This document shows, piece after piece, positions 53,284 to 61,394 of a stretch of DNA of 64,000 nucleotides. The first letter of the stretch is position 1. Every line of letters starts with the position of its first letter. The notes below the pieces were generated by a model. That model searched no databases, was not told the origin of the DNA, and worked only from the letters and a program-made list of their open reading frames with translations. This DNA is from JANSWY01 sp965243755 (GTDB taxonomy: Bacteria; Bacteroidota; Bacteroidia; Cytophagales; Cyclobacteriaceae): assembly GCA_965243755.1 (NCBI GenBank), contig CBDEVW010000003.1, positions 806,001 to 870,000 of the forward strand, given 5' to 3'. The position numbers and the translations under genes are program-made.

Positions 53284-54915
53284 TTATAAAGTCGCTTCTC
53301 TGATAGATTTAAATTCAGAGCCTTCTTTCCAGTTGATCATCCTGTCAGAATTTACCAATTCAAGTCCCATCTCATAAAAAAGCTGTCCGTCCAGCTGCAT
53401 TCCACTAAAATCCCAGCTTTCGTCATATTCGTCCTGGGGTCTGTGGTACATCGTATTAAGGTACTCATCAGACTTCTTTTTGATGTAGTCTACTCCTTTT
53501 TCCATGTGTTCGTAGCTCCCTGAAGCAAAAATTGCAGGTATGCCTACTTTGGCAAAATTGAAATGATCCGAACGGAAGAAGTAACCTTTTCCCGGATCTG
53601 GATCTGGCATAATGTACCTTCCCTGCTTTTCTGCAAGAGTAGCCGCCAGGTCATCCAACTCAGACTGACCATATCCAATAACTGTAAGGTCTTTCATGGG
53701 TCCTGCGTAACCTACACCATCCATATTGATGTTGGCAATGGTCCTGTGGGGAGGATAGATTGGGTTTTGCGCATAATAAGCAGATCCCAATAATCCCTGT
53801 TCTTCAGCTGTCACCCATAAGAATACAATGGTTCTTTCAGGTGCTGTGCCCTTAGCAAACTGTTCTGCAATGGCCAATAAAGTGGCCGAACCTGAGGCAT
53901 TGTCATGTGCTCCGTTGTATATGCTATCTCCGTCAATAGGCAATCCAATGCCAAGATGATCCCAATGAGCTGAATAAATCACGTATTCATCTGGCCGTTT
54001 GGTTCCAGTGATTTTTGCGATCACGTTCTTTGAGATATCTTTTTTAATACCATTTTCAATTTTAACAGCATTGATTTTCATCCCCAATGGAACAGGTTGA
54101 AAATCAGAGTTTCTGGATTTGGAATTGAAGTTACTTAAGTCCTTACCAGAAGCTTTGAAGATTTCAATGGCCTTATCTCTGGTAATCCATCCCTGTACGA
54201 TTGGTGCGCTTTGATCATTTCCTCCATCCAAATAGAGGTTAGCACCGCTCCAGGAATTCTTTACTACCGTCCATGGATAACCGGCTGGAACTGTTTCATG
54301 AACAATGAGCACACCTGCAGCGCCCTGCCTTTTGGCCTCCTCATATTTGTAGGTCCATCTACCGTAGTATGTCATGATGTCCCCTTTAAACAAAGTGCTG
54401 TCTCCAGAACCAAACCCCGGGTCATTGACAAGCACCACAACTGTCTTTCCGGTCACGTCCATGTCTTTATAATCATTCCAGCCATATTCTGGGGCAACCA
54501 CGCCATATCCGGCAAAAACCAGCTCCGAGTCCTTCAATTCTACAGATGCTTCAACACGCTCTGTATAAGCCACAAAGTCCTCTCCTATTGTCAACTCAAT
54601 CTGATTTCCGTTCCCTGTCACTGTCATGGATTCACTGGGACGGGCGTCAAGTTCCACCAGTTTTACTTCCTGAGTGTAAGATTCTCCGTTCCCAGGCTCC
54701 AGGTTTAATTTTTTGATTTCACCAACGAGGTAATCTACCGTTTTTGTTTCTCCCTCTGTAAAAGGCTTCCTTCCTTGAAATTCATCAGAGGCCAGGGTAA
54801 TCAAATGACGTTTAATGGACTCCTGGTCCACCTGGCCAATGGAGGTTTCTTTTTTTGTCTCTCCACACGACAGGAGCAGCAATCCTGCAACAGCTAGTAA
54901 TAAGTAAGGCTTCAT
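53284..54915 (-). CDS. M28-family zinc aminopeptidase lipoprotein with PA domain
   Basis: A 543-residue lipoprotein. The ATG at 54915 gives MKPYLLLAVAGLLLLSC; the longer upstream frame is not coding. A protease-associated insert (residues ~140-250: ELVFAGYGVVAPEYGWNDYK, AAGVLIVHETVPAGYPW) precedes the M28 core. Zinc and catalytic residues appear in SAHWDHLGI, GAHDNASGSATL, VTAEEQGLLGS, INMDGVGYAG and FRSDHFNFAK. It degrades peptides in the envelope. Confidence 0.94.
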   Translation of the reverse strand: MKPYLLLAVAGLLLLSCGETKKETSIGQVDQESIKRHLITLASDEFQGRKPFTEGETKTVDYLVGEIKKLNLEPGNGESYTQEVKLVELDARPSESMTVTGNGNQIELTIGEDFVAYTERVEASVELKDSELVFAGYGVVAPEYGWNDYKDMDVTGKTVVVLVNDPGFGSGDSTLFKGDIMTYYGRWTYKYEEAKRQGAAGVLIVHETVPAGYPWTVVKNSWSGANLYLDGGNDQSAPIVQGWITRDKAIEIFKASGKDLSNFNSKSRNSDFQPVPLGMKINAVKIENGIKKDISKNVIAKITGTKRPDEYVIYSAHWDHLGIGLPIDGDSIYNGAHDNASGSATLLAIAEQFAKGTAPERTIVFLWVTAEEQGLLGSAYYAQNPIYPPHRTIANINMDGVGYAGPMKDLTVIGYGQSELDDLAATLAEKQGRYIMPDPDPGKGYFFRSDHFNFAKVGIPAIFASGSYEHMEKGVDYIKKKSDEYLNTMYHRPQDEYDESWDFSGMQLDGQLFYEMGLELVNSDRMINWKEGSEFKSIREATL

Positions 54916-55038
54916 ATTGTCTATTCTTGTTTCAACCCCGAAAATAAACATTAATTGGTTAACTGGAAATGGACATTTACAAGCAGCATTTTTTTTGTTT
55001 TGATGGTTGACATTATCTTTAAGCAAACCAATTACAAC

Positions 55039-55941
55039 ATGACGACAACTAAATCAACTTTACTCCTTGCAGGGTTCATTGCGTTGTTTGCTTTTGCATG
55101 CAACAACCCCGGCACAAAAGAAACTGATACAAATACTTCGGACTCAACTACAGTTGCCCCTGCCATTAAGCTTGAAAAGAAATGGGAAACTGACACTGTT
55201 CTTCAAACCTCAGAGTCAGTGCTATATGATCAGGAAAACCAGGTACTCTACGTTTCCAATATTGGCAATCCTCCTCCTACAGCGAAAGATGGTGATGGAT
55301 TTATTGCCAAAGTCTCACTGGATGGAGAAATCCTGACCGAAAAATGGATAACTGGTCTTGATGCACCAAAAGGAATGGGGATATATAATGGAAAATTATA
55401 TGTAACCAATATTACTGAATTGGTTGAGGTTGATCTGGCCACTGCCTCCATAACCAATCGTTGGGAGGTGGAAGGAGCCCAGTTCCTCAATGACGTCACC
55501 ATTGACCCAGACGGCAACATTTATTTTTCAGATTCGAACACGAACAAGATTCACCTTGTTTCTAACGGCAATCTATCCACCTGGCTCAGCGACAGCACCC
55601 TGGGAAATCCCAATGGATTGCTTTTTCAGGGAGATAAAATCATGTTGGCTACTTTTGGGTCAGGTGAATTAAAAAAAATCAATTTGGCCGATAAATCAGT
55701 GGAGCTAATCAATGGTGAAACTCCTGGTGGCGATGGTGTGGAATCGGTTGGGGAGGATTACCTGGTTTCCAGCTGGCAGGGAGAAGTTTACTATATCTCT
55801 GCAAGTGGTGAAAAAACAGTGCTTCTCAGTACACAGGGAAAAGCGAATGCTGCTGATATTGAGTTTATTGCTGAAAAGAATTTACTTTTGGTACCAACTT
55901 TCTTTGACAACAGAGTGGTGGCTTACGAACTTAAGAAATAA
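55039..55941 (+). CDS. SMP-30/gluconolactonase-like beta-propeller lipoprotein
   Basis: A 300-residue lipoprotein (MTTTKSTLLLAGFIALFAFAC) with a Ser/Thr linker. The body is an SMP-30/NHL-type six-bladed propeller: PKGMGIYNGKLYVTNI, FLNDVTIDPDGNIYFSDSNT, NPNGLLFQGDKIMLATFGSG and ADIEFIAEKNLLLVPTFFDN. The ND and SDS positions fit the calcium site of gluconolactonase-like proteins. Substrate unknown. It diverges from the M28 gene and ends at a strong terminator. Confidence 0.88.
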   Translation: MTTTKSTLLLAGFIALFAFACNNPGTKETDTNTSDSTTVAPAIKLEKKWETDTVLQTSESVLYDQENQVLYVSNIGNPPPTAKDGDGFIAKVSLDGEILTEKWITGLDAPKGMGIYNGKLYVTNITELVEVDLATASITNRWEVEGAQFLNDVTIDPDGNIYFSDSNTNKIHLVSNGNLSTWLSDSTLGNPNGLLFQGDKIMLATFGSGELKKINLADKSVELINGETPGGDGVESVGEDYLVSSWQGEVYYISASGEKTVLLSTQGKANAADIEFIAEKNLLLVPTFFDNRVVAYELKK

Positions 55942-55970
55942 CACACCTGTCGAATTTACTTCACCAACTA

Positions 55971-55997
55971 AAAAAGGGGCCGTCTGGCCCCTTTTCA
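55971..55997 (+). terminator. Bidirectional rho-independent terminator
   Basis: AAAAGGGGCC-GTCT-GGCCCCTTTT stem with T-rich 3' end, between convergent genes. Confidence 0.85.
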
Positions 55998-56023
55998 TTT
56001 TATGCGTCCCGAAATGAAATGTC

Positions 56024-56485
56024 TTACACAAGTGAAGTATTGATTTGCAATTCTGGTAGTTCCTCATCCAGTTCTATCCAGTAAGTATTCATCAAAACTG
56101 CGACCTGAATGTTAATCGTTTTTAGGAAATTCCATTTGTACTCTTCCAATTGTTTTGGCGTGGTATCAAGTAATGTGAATTCCAATAATATTTTTTGACA
56201 AGCTGCTCTCATTTTACGCAAAGGAGCTTGCGCATTAGAATGAATTTCCAACCCATCTATGGTGTCATTGATTTTCTTTCTCGTGTTGTATACCAGGAAA
56301 AACAAGCTCGGATTCCTGCTCAAATAGTCCCCAGAGGTGATTTTATTATCGTTGATGTACTTAATTAGTTTATTAACCTGTTTTCTTTCATCGGAAAATT
56401 CCGCCCATGATAAACCAAAGAATGGTTTTGGAAATTCACTGCCTTTTTTAAAAAAATCTCTCACTCTTTGAATTAGTTTTATCAT
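56024..56485 (-). CDS. Hypothetical protein
   Basis: A 153-residue soluble, mostly helical protein (LIQRVRDFFKKGSEFPKPFF; ERKQVNKLIKYINDNKITSG; RKMRAACQKILLEFTLLDTT). There is no signal peptide or membrane span, and I recognise no family. It is flanked by a shared terminator and a ~210-bp AT-rich gap (56486-56698) with no gene. Confidence 0.55.
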   Translation of the reverse strand: MIKLIQRVRDFFKKGSEFPKPFFGLSWAEFSDERKQVNKLIKYINDNKITSGDYLSRNPSLFFLVYNTRKKINDTIDGLEIHSNAQAPLRKMRAACQKILLEFTLLDTTPKQLEEYKWNFLKTINIQVAVLMNTYWIELDEELPELQINTSLV

Positions 56486-56698
56486 TGTTTTCGGAATTAA
56501 GTACAGTTCAAATATATTGATTATACCTACCCGATTTTTTTTAATACGGTGAATACAGGTATTATTAGATTAAACTCCATTTTTCTTAGACTAACACTTT
56601 TTGAGCATTTCGATTTTTGTCATTTTTCAGGACTATCCATTTTACCAACCGATAAAATTATCCTAATTTGTAGCTGACATTACCAAACTAACCCAAAC

Positions 56699-58342
56699 AT
56701 GAAAAAGCTACTTCCTATCCTGATGCTGACTGGAATCATTTTCTATTCATGCAATAATCAATCTAAAGAACAAACTACTCCTGAGGAAACCGTTTCTCCA
56801 ATCCAGGCAAAAGTTGAAGCGTATACACCGGTGACATTAAAAACCGACCTGAGTAAACTTAGTGACAAGCAGCGGCAAATGATCCCTTTGCTGATTGAAG
56901 CTTCAAAAATTATGGATAAGTTATTCTGGATAGAAGCTTATGGTAATAAGGATTCCTTGTTATCTACAATTAATGATGAGTGGACCAAACGATATATTGA
57001 AATAAACTATGGTCCCTGGGATCGCCTGGATAATAACCGGTCATTTGTTGAAGGTGTCGGCAAAAAACCAGCAGGCGCCAATTTTTATCCTGCTGATATG
57101 ACCAAAGAAGAATTCGAAGCAGCAGCGCTGGAAGGAAAAACAAGCCTGTATACATTCTTGCGAAGAGACGAAAACAAAAACCTGATAGTAGTTCCGTACA
57201 AGGAGATGTTTGCTGAGGACGTACAAAAAGCTGCGGACCTATTAAAACAAGCTGCAGAGCTGGCGGAGGATAATGGTTTGAAACAATATCTGTTGCTGAG
57301 AGCGGATGCACTGTTAACGGATGAGTACTTTGATAGTGACATGGCCTGGATGGATATGAAGGATAATACTATTGATATTATCATTGGCCCTATAGAGAAT
57401 TATGAAGACAAACTATACAACTATAAAGCAGCACATGAAGCATATGTATTGGTAAAAGACAAAGACTGGAGTGCTCGACTTGCAAAATATGCTGACTATC
57501 TGCCTGAGCTTCAAAAAGGACTTCCTGCAGATGAAAAATATAAACAGGATGCCATTGGATCAAAGGCTGACCTTAATGCTTATGATGTAATATACTATGC
57601 GGGTGATTGCAACTCAGGTTCGAAAACAATTGCCATCAACCTGCCAAATGATGAAAAAGTTCAGGCTGCAAAAGGCTCAAGACGTCTGCAATTAAAAAAT
57701 GTAATGAGAGCTAAGTTTGATGAAATACTGGTTCCTGTTTCGAAGGAATTGATAGAATCTAATCAGTTACAATATGTCAAGTTTGAGGCATTTTTTGAGA
57801 ATGTCATGTTCCATGAAGTGGCTCATGGTCTGGGAATCAAAAACACGATCAATGGTAAAGGCACAGTTCGCGAAGCATTGAAGGAGCACAGTACTGCTCT
57901 TGAAGAAGGCAAAGCGGATGTACTGGGACTTTATATGATTACCCAACTCCATGAAAAAGGAGAGCTTACCGGATCACTGGAAGAATATTATGTGACCTTT
58001 ATGGCTAGCATATTCCGGTCATCCAGGTTTGGGACTGCAAGTGCACATGGAGTTGCCAATATGATTCGATTCAATTATTTCAAAGAAATGGGCGCATTTG
58101 AGCGTAACCACCGAACTGGAAAATACCAGGTTAATTTTGAGAAAATGAAGGAAGCCATGAACTCTTTGTCTGCCCTAATATTACAGCTGCAGGGCGATGG
58201 AGATTACGAAGGTGTTTCTAAGCTGGTAGCCAAAAAAGGAGTGATTACCTCACAACTAAAAAAAGACCTTGACCTTTTAAGAGAAAAAAACATTCCAGTG
58301 GATATAGTATTTGAACAAGGAACTGAAGTATTAGGATTATAA
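56699..58342 (+). CDS. M49-family (dipeptidyl peptidase III-like) zinc peptidase, lipoprotein
   Basis: A 547-residue lipoprotein (MKKLLPILMLTGIIFYSC). The M49-like core includes YEDKLYNYKAAHEAYV and the zinc motif FHEVAHGLGIKNTI (His372, Glu373, His376), followed by the third ligand in ALEEGKADVLGLYM. Classical DPP III has a six-residue HExxGH; here it is the five-residue HExxH, a variant I know from the Caldithrix abyssi enzyme. It should cleave short peptides in the periplasm. Its stop codon directly abuts the start of the deiodinase-like gene (0 bp). Confidence 0.85.
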   Translation: MKKLLPILMLTGIIFYSCNNQSKEQTTPEETVSPIQAKVEAYTPVTLKTDLSKLSDKQRQMIPLLIEASKIMDKLFWIEAYGNKDSLLSTINDEWTKRYIEINYGPWDRLDNNRSFVEGVGKKPAGANFYPADMTKEEFEAAALEGKTSLYTFLRRDENKNLIVVPYKEMFAEDVQKAADLLKQAAELAEDNGLKQYLLLRADALLTDEYFDSDMAWMDMKDNTIDIIIGPIENYEDKLYNYKAAHEAYVLVKDKDWSARLAKYADYLPELQKGLPADEKYKQDAIGSKADLNAYDVIYYAGDCNSGSKTIAINLPNDEKVQAAKGSRRLQLKNVMRAKFDEILVPVSKELIESNQLQYVKFEAFFENVMFHEVAHGLGIKNTINGKGTVREALKEHSTALEEGKADVLGLYMITQLHEKGELTGSLEEYYVTFMASIFRSSRFGTASAHGVANMIRFNYFKEMGAFERNHRTGKYQVNFEKMKEAMNSLSALILQLQGDGDYEGVSKLVAKKGVITSQLKKDLDLLREKNIPVDIVFEQGTEVLGL

Positions 58343-59020
58343 ATGGAAGTAAAAGAAATCAACGGTTTCCCACATGTAAAATACAGCAGGGAAACCTACT
58401 CCCCAGAAGAAGTCGTTGAGCGCAGTAAATCGTTCTATCAATGGATGGACCAACGAAGAACTGTTAGGGATATCTCTGATAAGCCCTTTTCAATTGACGT
58501 GATCAACAACATTGTGATGAGTGCCAGTACGGCACCATCAGGAGCTCACAAGCAACCCTGGACCTTCTGTGTGATCAGTGACCCTGAAATAAAAGCTAAA
58601 ATCCGGGAAGCTGCTGAAAAAGAAGAGTATGATAGCTATCATGGCAGAATGAGTGATCGCTGGTTAAAAGACCTGGAACCAATTGGGACAGACTGGCATA
58701 AACCATTTCTTACGAAAGCACCATATCTGATTATTGTGTTTAAAAAGGTATATGAAACTAAAGAGGGAGAAAAGGCAAACAATTATTATGTTAATGAGTC
58801 GGTAGGTATAGCTTGTGGTTTTTTGTTGGCAGCCATACACAATGCTGGCCTGGTTACGGTAACACATACACCTAGCCCAATGAATTTTTTATCAAACATC
58901 CTTGATAGGCCATCCAATGAGCGTCCCTATTTGTTATTGCCTGTTGGCTACCCAGAGGATGAAGTTTATGTACCAAAATTGGACAGAAAGGGTCTCGATG
59001 AGGTCATGAAGCTGTATTAA
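58343..59020 (+). CDS. Nitroreductase-family flavoprotein, iodotyrosine-deiodinase-like
   Basis: A 225-residue FMN protein. Family motifs are DQRRTVRDISDKPF, STAPSGAHKQPWTF, SVGIACGFLLAAIHNAGLVT and LLPVGYP. The substrate lid matches iodotyrosine deiodinase: the zwitterion-binding trio of human IYD (Glu157, Tyr161, Lys182) has counterparts Glu95, Tyr99 and Lys120 with the same spacings (4 and 21), within EEYDSYHGRMSDRWLKDL. It should bind halotyrosines and reductively dehalogenate them. It is translated together with the M49 peptidase, which could release tyrosine derivatives from peptides. No membrane anchor is present. Confidence 0.85.
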   Translation: MEVKEINGFPHVKYSRETYSPEEVVERSKSFYQWMDQRRTVRDISDKPFSIDVINNIVMSASTAPSGAHKQPWTFCVISDPEIKAKIREAAEKEEYDSYHGRMSDRWLKDLEPIGTDWHKPFLTKAPYLIIVFKKVYETKEGEKANNYYVNESVGIACGFLLAAIHNAGLVTVTHTPSPMNFLSNILDRPSNERPYLLLPVGYPEDEVYVPKLDRKGLDEVMKLY

Positions 59021-59263
59021 TCAAAAAAAGTTGGAACTATTGCTATTTAAAAACACTTTTTTTTATAATTTACACTATCACTTCACTCGGGGCGTTAAAA
59101 CGTAGATTACAGAAAAAAGGCGAATCTATTTGAGATGGAAAAGGTTATTTTTTAATTAAATTAAAGATTAACCTAAGGAAATAGTTGTTTTTCAATTGGG
59201 TTGTGCTGAATATTGCACCGCCATTGGTTGGGAACACAATGTTTCATCTTGAAATAGTATAAT

Positions 59264-59290
59264 TTGGCAGGATTCGAAAGAATTTTGGCA
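59264..59290 (+). promoter_or_regulatory. 21-bp-phased direct repeat upstream of the 72-residue gene
   Basis: TTGGCAGGATTCGAAAG at 59264 and a second TTGGCA at 59285, start-to-start 21 bp. This is the same pattern that precedes the small-RNA groups at 59691, 60428, 60828 and 61334. The rest of the 59021-59338 gap is AT-rich and shows no gene. Confidence 0.6.
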
Positions 59291-59338
59291 ATTACAGAAC
59301 GATTTTTATAGTTTTTTTTGTTCAAACTCGTGGTGACT

Positions 59339-59557
59339 ATGAAGCAATTGATTTGGTACAATCCGGATTCGAAAGAATACCAATGGGGCTCCAGTTCTCA
59401 TTTCAAAATTTTGAGAGCAAGGAGTGCCAACAAGGATGCATTTACCTTACTGTTTAAATTCAACGAGACCAATCAGTCGCTAGCAAAAAAGATAATTAGA
59501 GAGCTTAATTCAGCACGAAAGGATGAGTCCTGGGAATCTGAGTTAAAAGAAGCATAA
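59339..59557 (+). CDS. Small hypothetical protein under the array operator
   Basis: A 72-residue soluble protein starting at the ATG at 59339: MKQLIWYNPDSKEYQWGSSS, HFKILRARSANKDAFTLLFK, FNETNQSLAKKIIRELNSAR. It has no signal or membrane span and no family I recognise; the YNP...Y.WG opening looks like a conserved motif. It carries the same upstream direct repeat as the adjacent small-RNA groups and ends in its own terminator, so it is probably co-regulated with them. Confidence 0.6.
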   Translation: MKQLIWYNPDSKEYQWGSSSHFKILRARSANKDAFTLLFKFNETNQSLAKKIIRELNSARKDESWESELKEA

Positions 59558-59589
59558 AGATTTTTATATAGGTTTAGGTTAGCAATAGG

Positions 59590-59612
59590 GTCCGGCAATC
59601 GCCGGACTTTTT
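59590..59612 (+). terminator. Terminator of the 72-residue gene
   Basis: GTCCGGC-AATC-GCCGGAC stem followed by TTTTTG. Confidence 0.88.
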
Positions 59613-59690
59613 GTTTTCATACCCCATAAACAATGCTCATCTACACCCTAAAAACTGCCTCAATCCACCCAAATAGCCACATTTCCTAAT

Positions 59691-59777
59691 TTGGCAGGAT
59701 TGGAAAGCCAATTGACATCCAAAAAATTAGGTTCTGTTGTTTCTTTACATCAGACAATCAGGGATAACGATTCCTGA
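59691..59777 (+). promoter_or_regulatory. Control region of small-RNA group 1
   Basis: TTGGCAGGATTGGAAAG at 59691, TTGACA at 59712 (+21), TTCTTTAC at 59741 (+29), then a short hairpin TCAGG (59758-59762) / CCTGA (59773-59777). The same blocks, with identical spacing, occur at 60428-60512 and 60828-60912, although the sequence between them differs. Confidence 0.6.
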
Positions 59778-59805
59778 ACTTCAACAGACTTAAAATATTT
59801 AAAAA

Positions 59806-59872
59806 TAGATTGTGTTCCGTAGCTGGTTGAGGCCCCAGAGTTTCCAAGGGTCATTTTGGGGTTTCTTTTTTC
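59806..59872 (+). ncRNA. Array small RNA unit 1
   Basis: Conserved 5' block TTGTGTTCCGTAGCTGG, then a terminator hairpin with CCCCA / TGGGG at its base and a TTTCTTTTTT tail. The unit is almost identical to units 4 and 5. Confidence 0.75.
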
Positions 59873-59900
59873 CACTACCAACACCAACAGCATTAAAGAT

Positions 59901-59964
59901 TAGATTGTGTTCCGTAGCTGGTGAGACCCTAGAAATACAAGGTGTTTTTAGGGTTTCTTTTTTT
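59901..59964 (+). ncRNA. Array small RNA unit 2
   Basis: Same 5' block, 95 bp after unit 1. The terminator stem is ACCCTA / TAGGGT, changed on both sides relative to unit 1. No separate control region; the spacer ends CAGCATTAAAGAT as before units 5 and 6. Confidence 0.75.
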
Positions 59965-60008
59965 AACCAGAACAGTACATTAAGCCAAATCATTAGCCGT
60001 GTAGAATA

Positions 60009-60064
60009 ATTTTTGTGTCCCGAATGAATAAAAGTCCCAATCTAAAATACCTTGGGACTTTTGT
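60009..60064 (+). ncRNA. Degenerate array unit 2b, also terminator for the DUF1272 gene
   Basis: A reduced 5' block (TTTTTGTGTCCCG), then an AAAAGTCCCAA / TTGGGACTTTT stem and T-rich tail, 108 bp after unit 2. The symmetric stem can also terminate the convergent DUF1272 gene. Confidence 0.5.
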
Positions 60065-60066
60065 TT

Positions 60067-60357
60067 TTATCGCTCATTAGCTGGAATATCTTTATACTTT
60101 CTTTTCAATTTCAACAATTTCCCCTGATCAACAGGTTGGTATATAGAGTTTGTTGAAGGAGGGAATTTAGTTAGTTGCTCTTTCGGCCTGACAGGCCTGT
60201 TCTCAAAACCACCACCACAATTTGGGCAAATATTCTCCAGAATGTTTTGTACACAATCCCTGCAGAATGTACACTCATATGAGCAAATCATGGCCTCAGC
60301 TGAATGTGCCGGGAGAGGTTTATTACAATTTTCACAGTTCAATCTAATTTCAAGCAT
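60067..60357 (-). CDS. DUF1272 cysteine-rich zinc-binding protein
   Basis: A 96-residue protein of the DUF1272 family: MLEIRLNCENCNKPLPAHSA, ICSYECTFCRDCVQNIL, ICPNCGGGFENRPVRP. Eight or more cysteines arranged as CxxC and CxxxC knuckles suggest two zinc sites. The final ~30 residues are a basic extension (GKLLKLKRKYKDIPANER). Function unknown. It is the only protein gene within the small-RNA array and lies on the opposite strand. Confidence 0.88.
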   Translation of the reverse strand: MLEIRLNCENCNKPLPAHSAEAMICSYECTFCRDCVQNILENICPNCGGGFENRPVRPKEQLTKFPPSTNSIYQPVDQGKLLKLKRKYKDIPANER

Positions 60358-60427
60358 GGCACAAGAAAACTATTAACTCATTGGATAAAAAGGACAATTA
60401 AGCACAGAATAAGGACAAAACCACAAT

Positions 60428-60512
60428 TTGGCAGAAACGGAAAGTTTATTGACAGGTAACGCTTTGTTAAATACCGTTACTTTACTTCCAGATATCAGGG
60501 GTAATACTCTGA
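60428..60512 (+). promoter_or_regulatory. Control region of small-RNA group 2
   Basis: TTGGCAGAAACGGAAAG at 60428, TTGACA at 60449 (+21), TACTTTAC at 60478 (+29), TTCCAGATATCAGG and hairpin partner TCTGA at 60508-60512. Block spacing is identical to groups 1 and 3. Confidence 0.6.
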
Positions 60513-60535
60513 ATGTCGTAGCAAACTTTAAATAT

Positions 60536-60600
60536 TAGATTGTGTTCCGTAGCTGGTGAGATCCCAAAAGAGCAGGAAGTTCTTTTGGGATTTCTCTTTT
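60536..60600 (+). ncRNA. Array small RNA unit 3
   Basis: Conserved 5' block followed by a terminator stem ATCCCAAAAGA / TCTTTTGGGAT and TTTCTCTTTT. The stem is longer than in other units and fully compensated. Region 60601-60827 after it shows no gene or further unit. Confidence 0.75.
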
Positions 60601-60827
60601 ATAGCTACTGCATATTGTTCTGTAGCGGAGAATTAACTGCTTCACCAAAAACCAGTTCATATTCCATATATCCTTCAAGAATTTAGTCGTTCGCTATCTC
60701 ATTATATTGACAGCATCTGTGCAATAAATAAAAGTTAGCGTTTTCCTAATCCTAATAATCAGGTGACAAATTCTACAAAACCTTCTAAAATTGGCAATTA
60801 TAAGCATTTTGATGGGTGACAAATAAA

Positions 60828-60912
60828 ATGGCAGGATTGGAAAGTTGTTTGACAGCAAAAAACATTTCCAGTGCACTTACTTTACTTCCAGATATCAGGA
60901 AAAAGATCCTGA
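60828..60912 (+). promoter_or_regulatory. Control region of small-RNA group 3
   Basis: ATGGCAGGATTGGAAAG at 60828, TTGACA at 60849 (+21), TACTTTAC at 60878 (+29), then TTCCAGATATCAGG with hairpin partner CCTGA at 60908-60912. Confidence 0.6.
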
Positions 60913-60940
60913 CTTGAAATTGACATAAGATACTTAAGAA

Positions 60941-61006
60941 TAGATTGTGTTCCGTAGCTGGTTGAGGCCCCAGAGTTTCCAAGGGTCATTTTGGGGTTTC
61001 TTTTTT
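60941..61006 (+). ncRNA. Array small RNA unit 4
   Basis: Conserved 5' block then CCCCA / TGGGG terminator hairpin; essentially the same sequence as unit 1. First of four units with a ~95-bp period. Confidence 0.75.
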
Positions 61007-61036
61007 CCTCTACCAAACACTAACAGCATTAAAGAT

Positions 61037-61102
61037 TAGATTGTGTTCCGTAGCTGGTTGAGGCCCCAGAGTTTCCAAGGGTCATTTTGGGGTTTCTTTT
61101 TT
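61037..61102 (+). ncRNA. Array small RNA unit 5
   Basis: Tandem copy 96 bp after unit 4, identical through the 5' block and terminator. Preceded by the spacer ending CAGCATTAAAGAT. Confidence 0.75.
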
Positions 61103-61132
61103 CCTCTACTAAACACCGACAGCATTAAAGAT

Positions 61133-61196
61133 TAGATTGTGTTCCGTAGCTGGTTGAAGCCCTAGAAATACAAGGTGTTTTTAGGGTTTCTTTTTT
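61133..61196 (+). ncRNA. Array small RNA unit 6
   Basis: Tandem copy 96 bp after unit 5, with a GCCCTA / TAGGGT stem as in unit 2. Confidence 0.75.
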
Positions 61197-61228
61197 CCAC
61201 TCTCAACACAAGAAGAAATCATCCAACC

Positions 61229-61284
61229 GATGTGTTCCACAATAAGAAAAGCCTCAGAACAATATATATGTTTTGGGGCTTTTT
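61229..61284 (+). ncRNA. Degenerate array unit 6b
   Basis: Keeps TGTGTTCC at the expected phase (93 bp after unit 6), but the rest of the 5' block is lost. A hairpin AGCCTCAGAAC / GTTTTGGGGCT and a TTTTTGCTTTT tail remain. Confidence 0.5.
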
Positions 61285-61333
61285 GCTTTTAGCTCCTGGT
61301 TAAAACACCATAAAATACCTCCTAATTATACAA

Positions 61334-61373
61334 ATGGCAGGATTTTGATAGATAATGGCAGGATTTTAAATCT
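61334..61373 (+). promoter_or_regulatory. Tandem operator repeat before unit 7
   Basis: ATGGCAGGATTTT at 61334 and again at 61355: two near-identical half-sites with the same 21-bp period. The downstream TACTTTAC and hairpin blocks of groups 1-3 are absent, and unit 7 follows about 40 bp later. Confidence 0.6.
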
Positions 61374-61394
61374 GCAACCAGCTTTCTTAGCATT

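Noticed and set aside
60601..60827. A further unit after unit 3 (TTGTTCTGTAGCGG near 60615)
   Set aside because: Weak resemblance to the 5' block, out of phase, and no terminator hairpin follows.
59691..60844. TTGGCAGGATTGGAAAG blocks read as sigma-54 promoters
   Set aside because: TGGCA fits the -24 element, but the -12 GC at the required spacing is missing in every copy, and a second half-site 21 bp downstream explains the conservation better.
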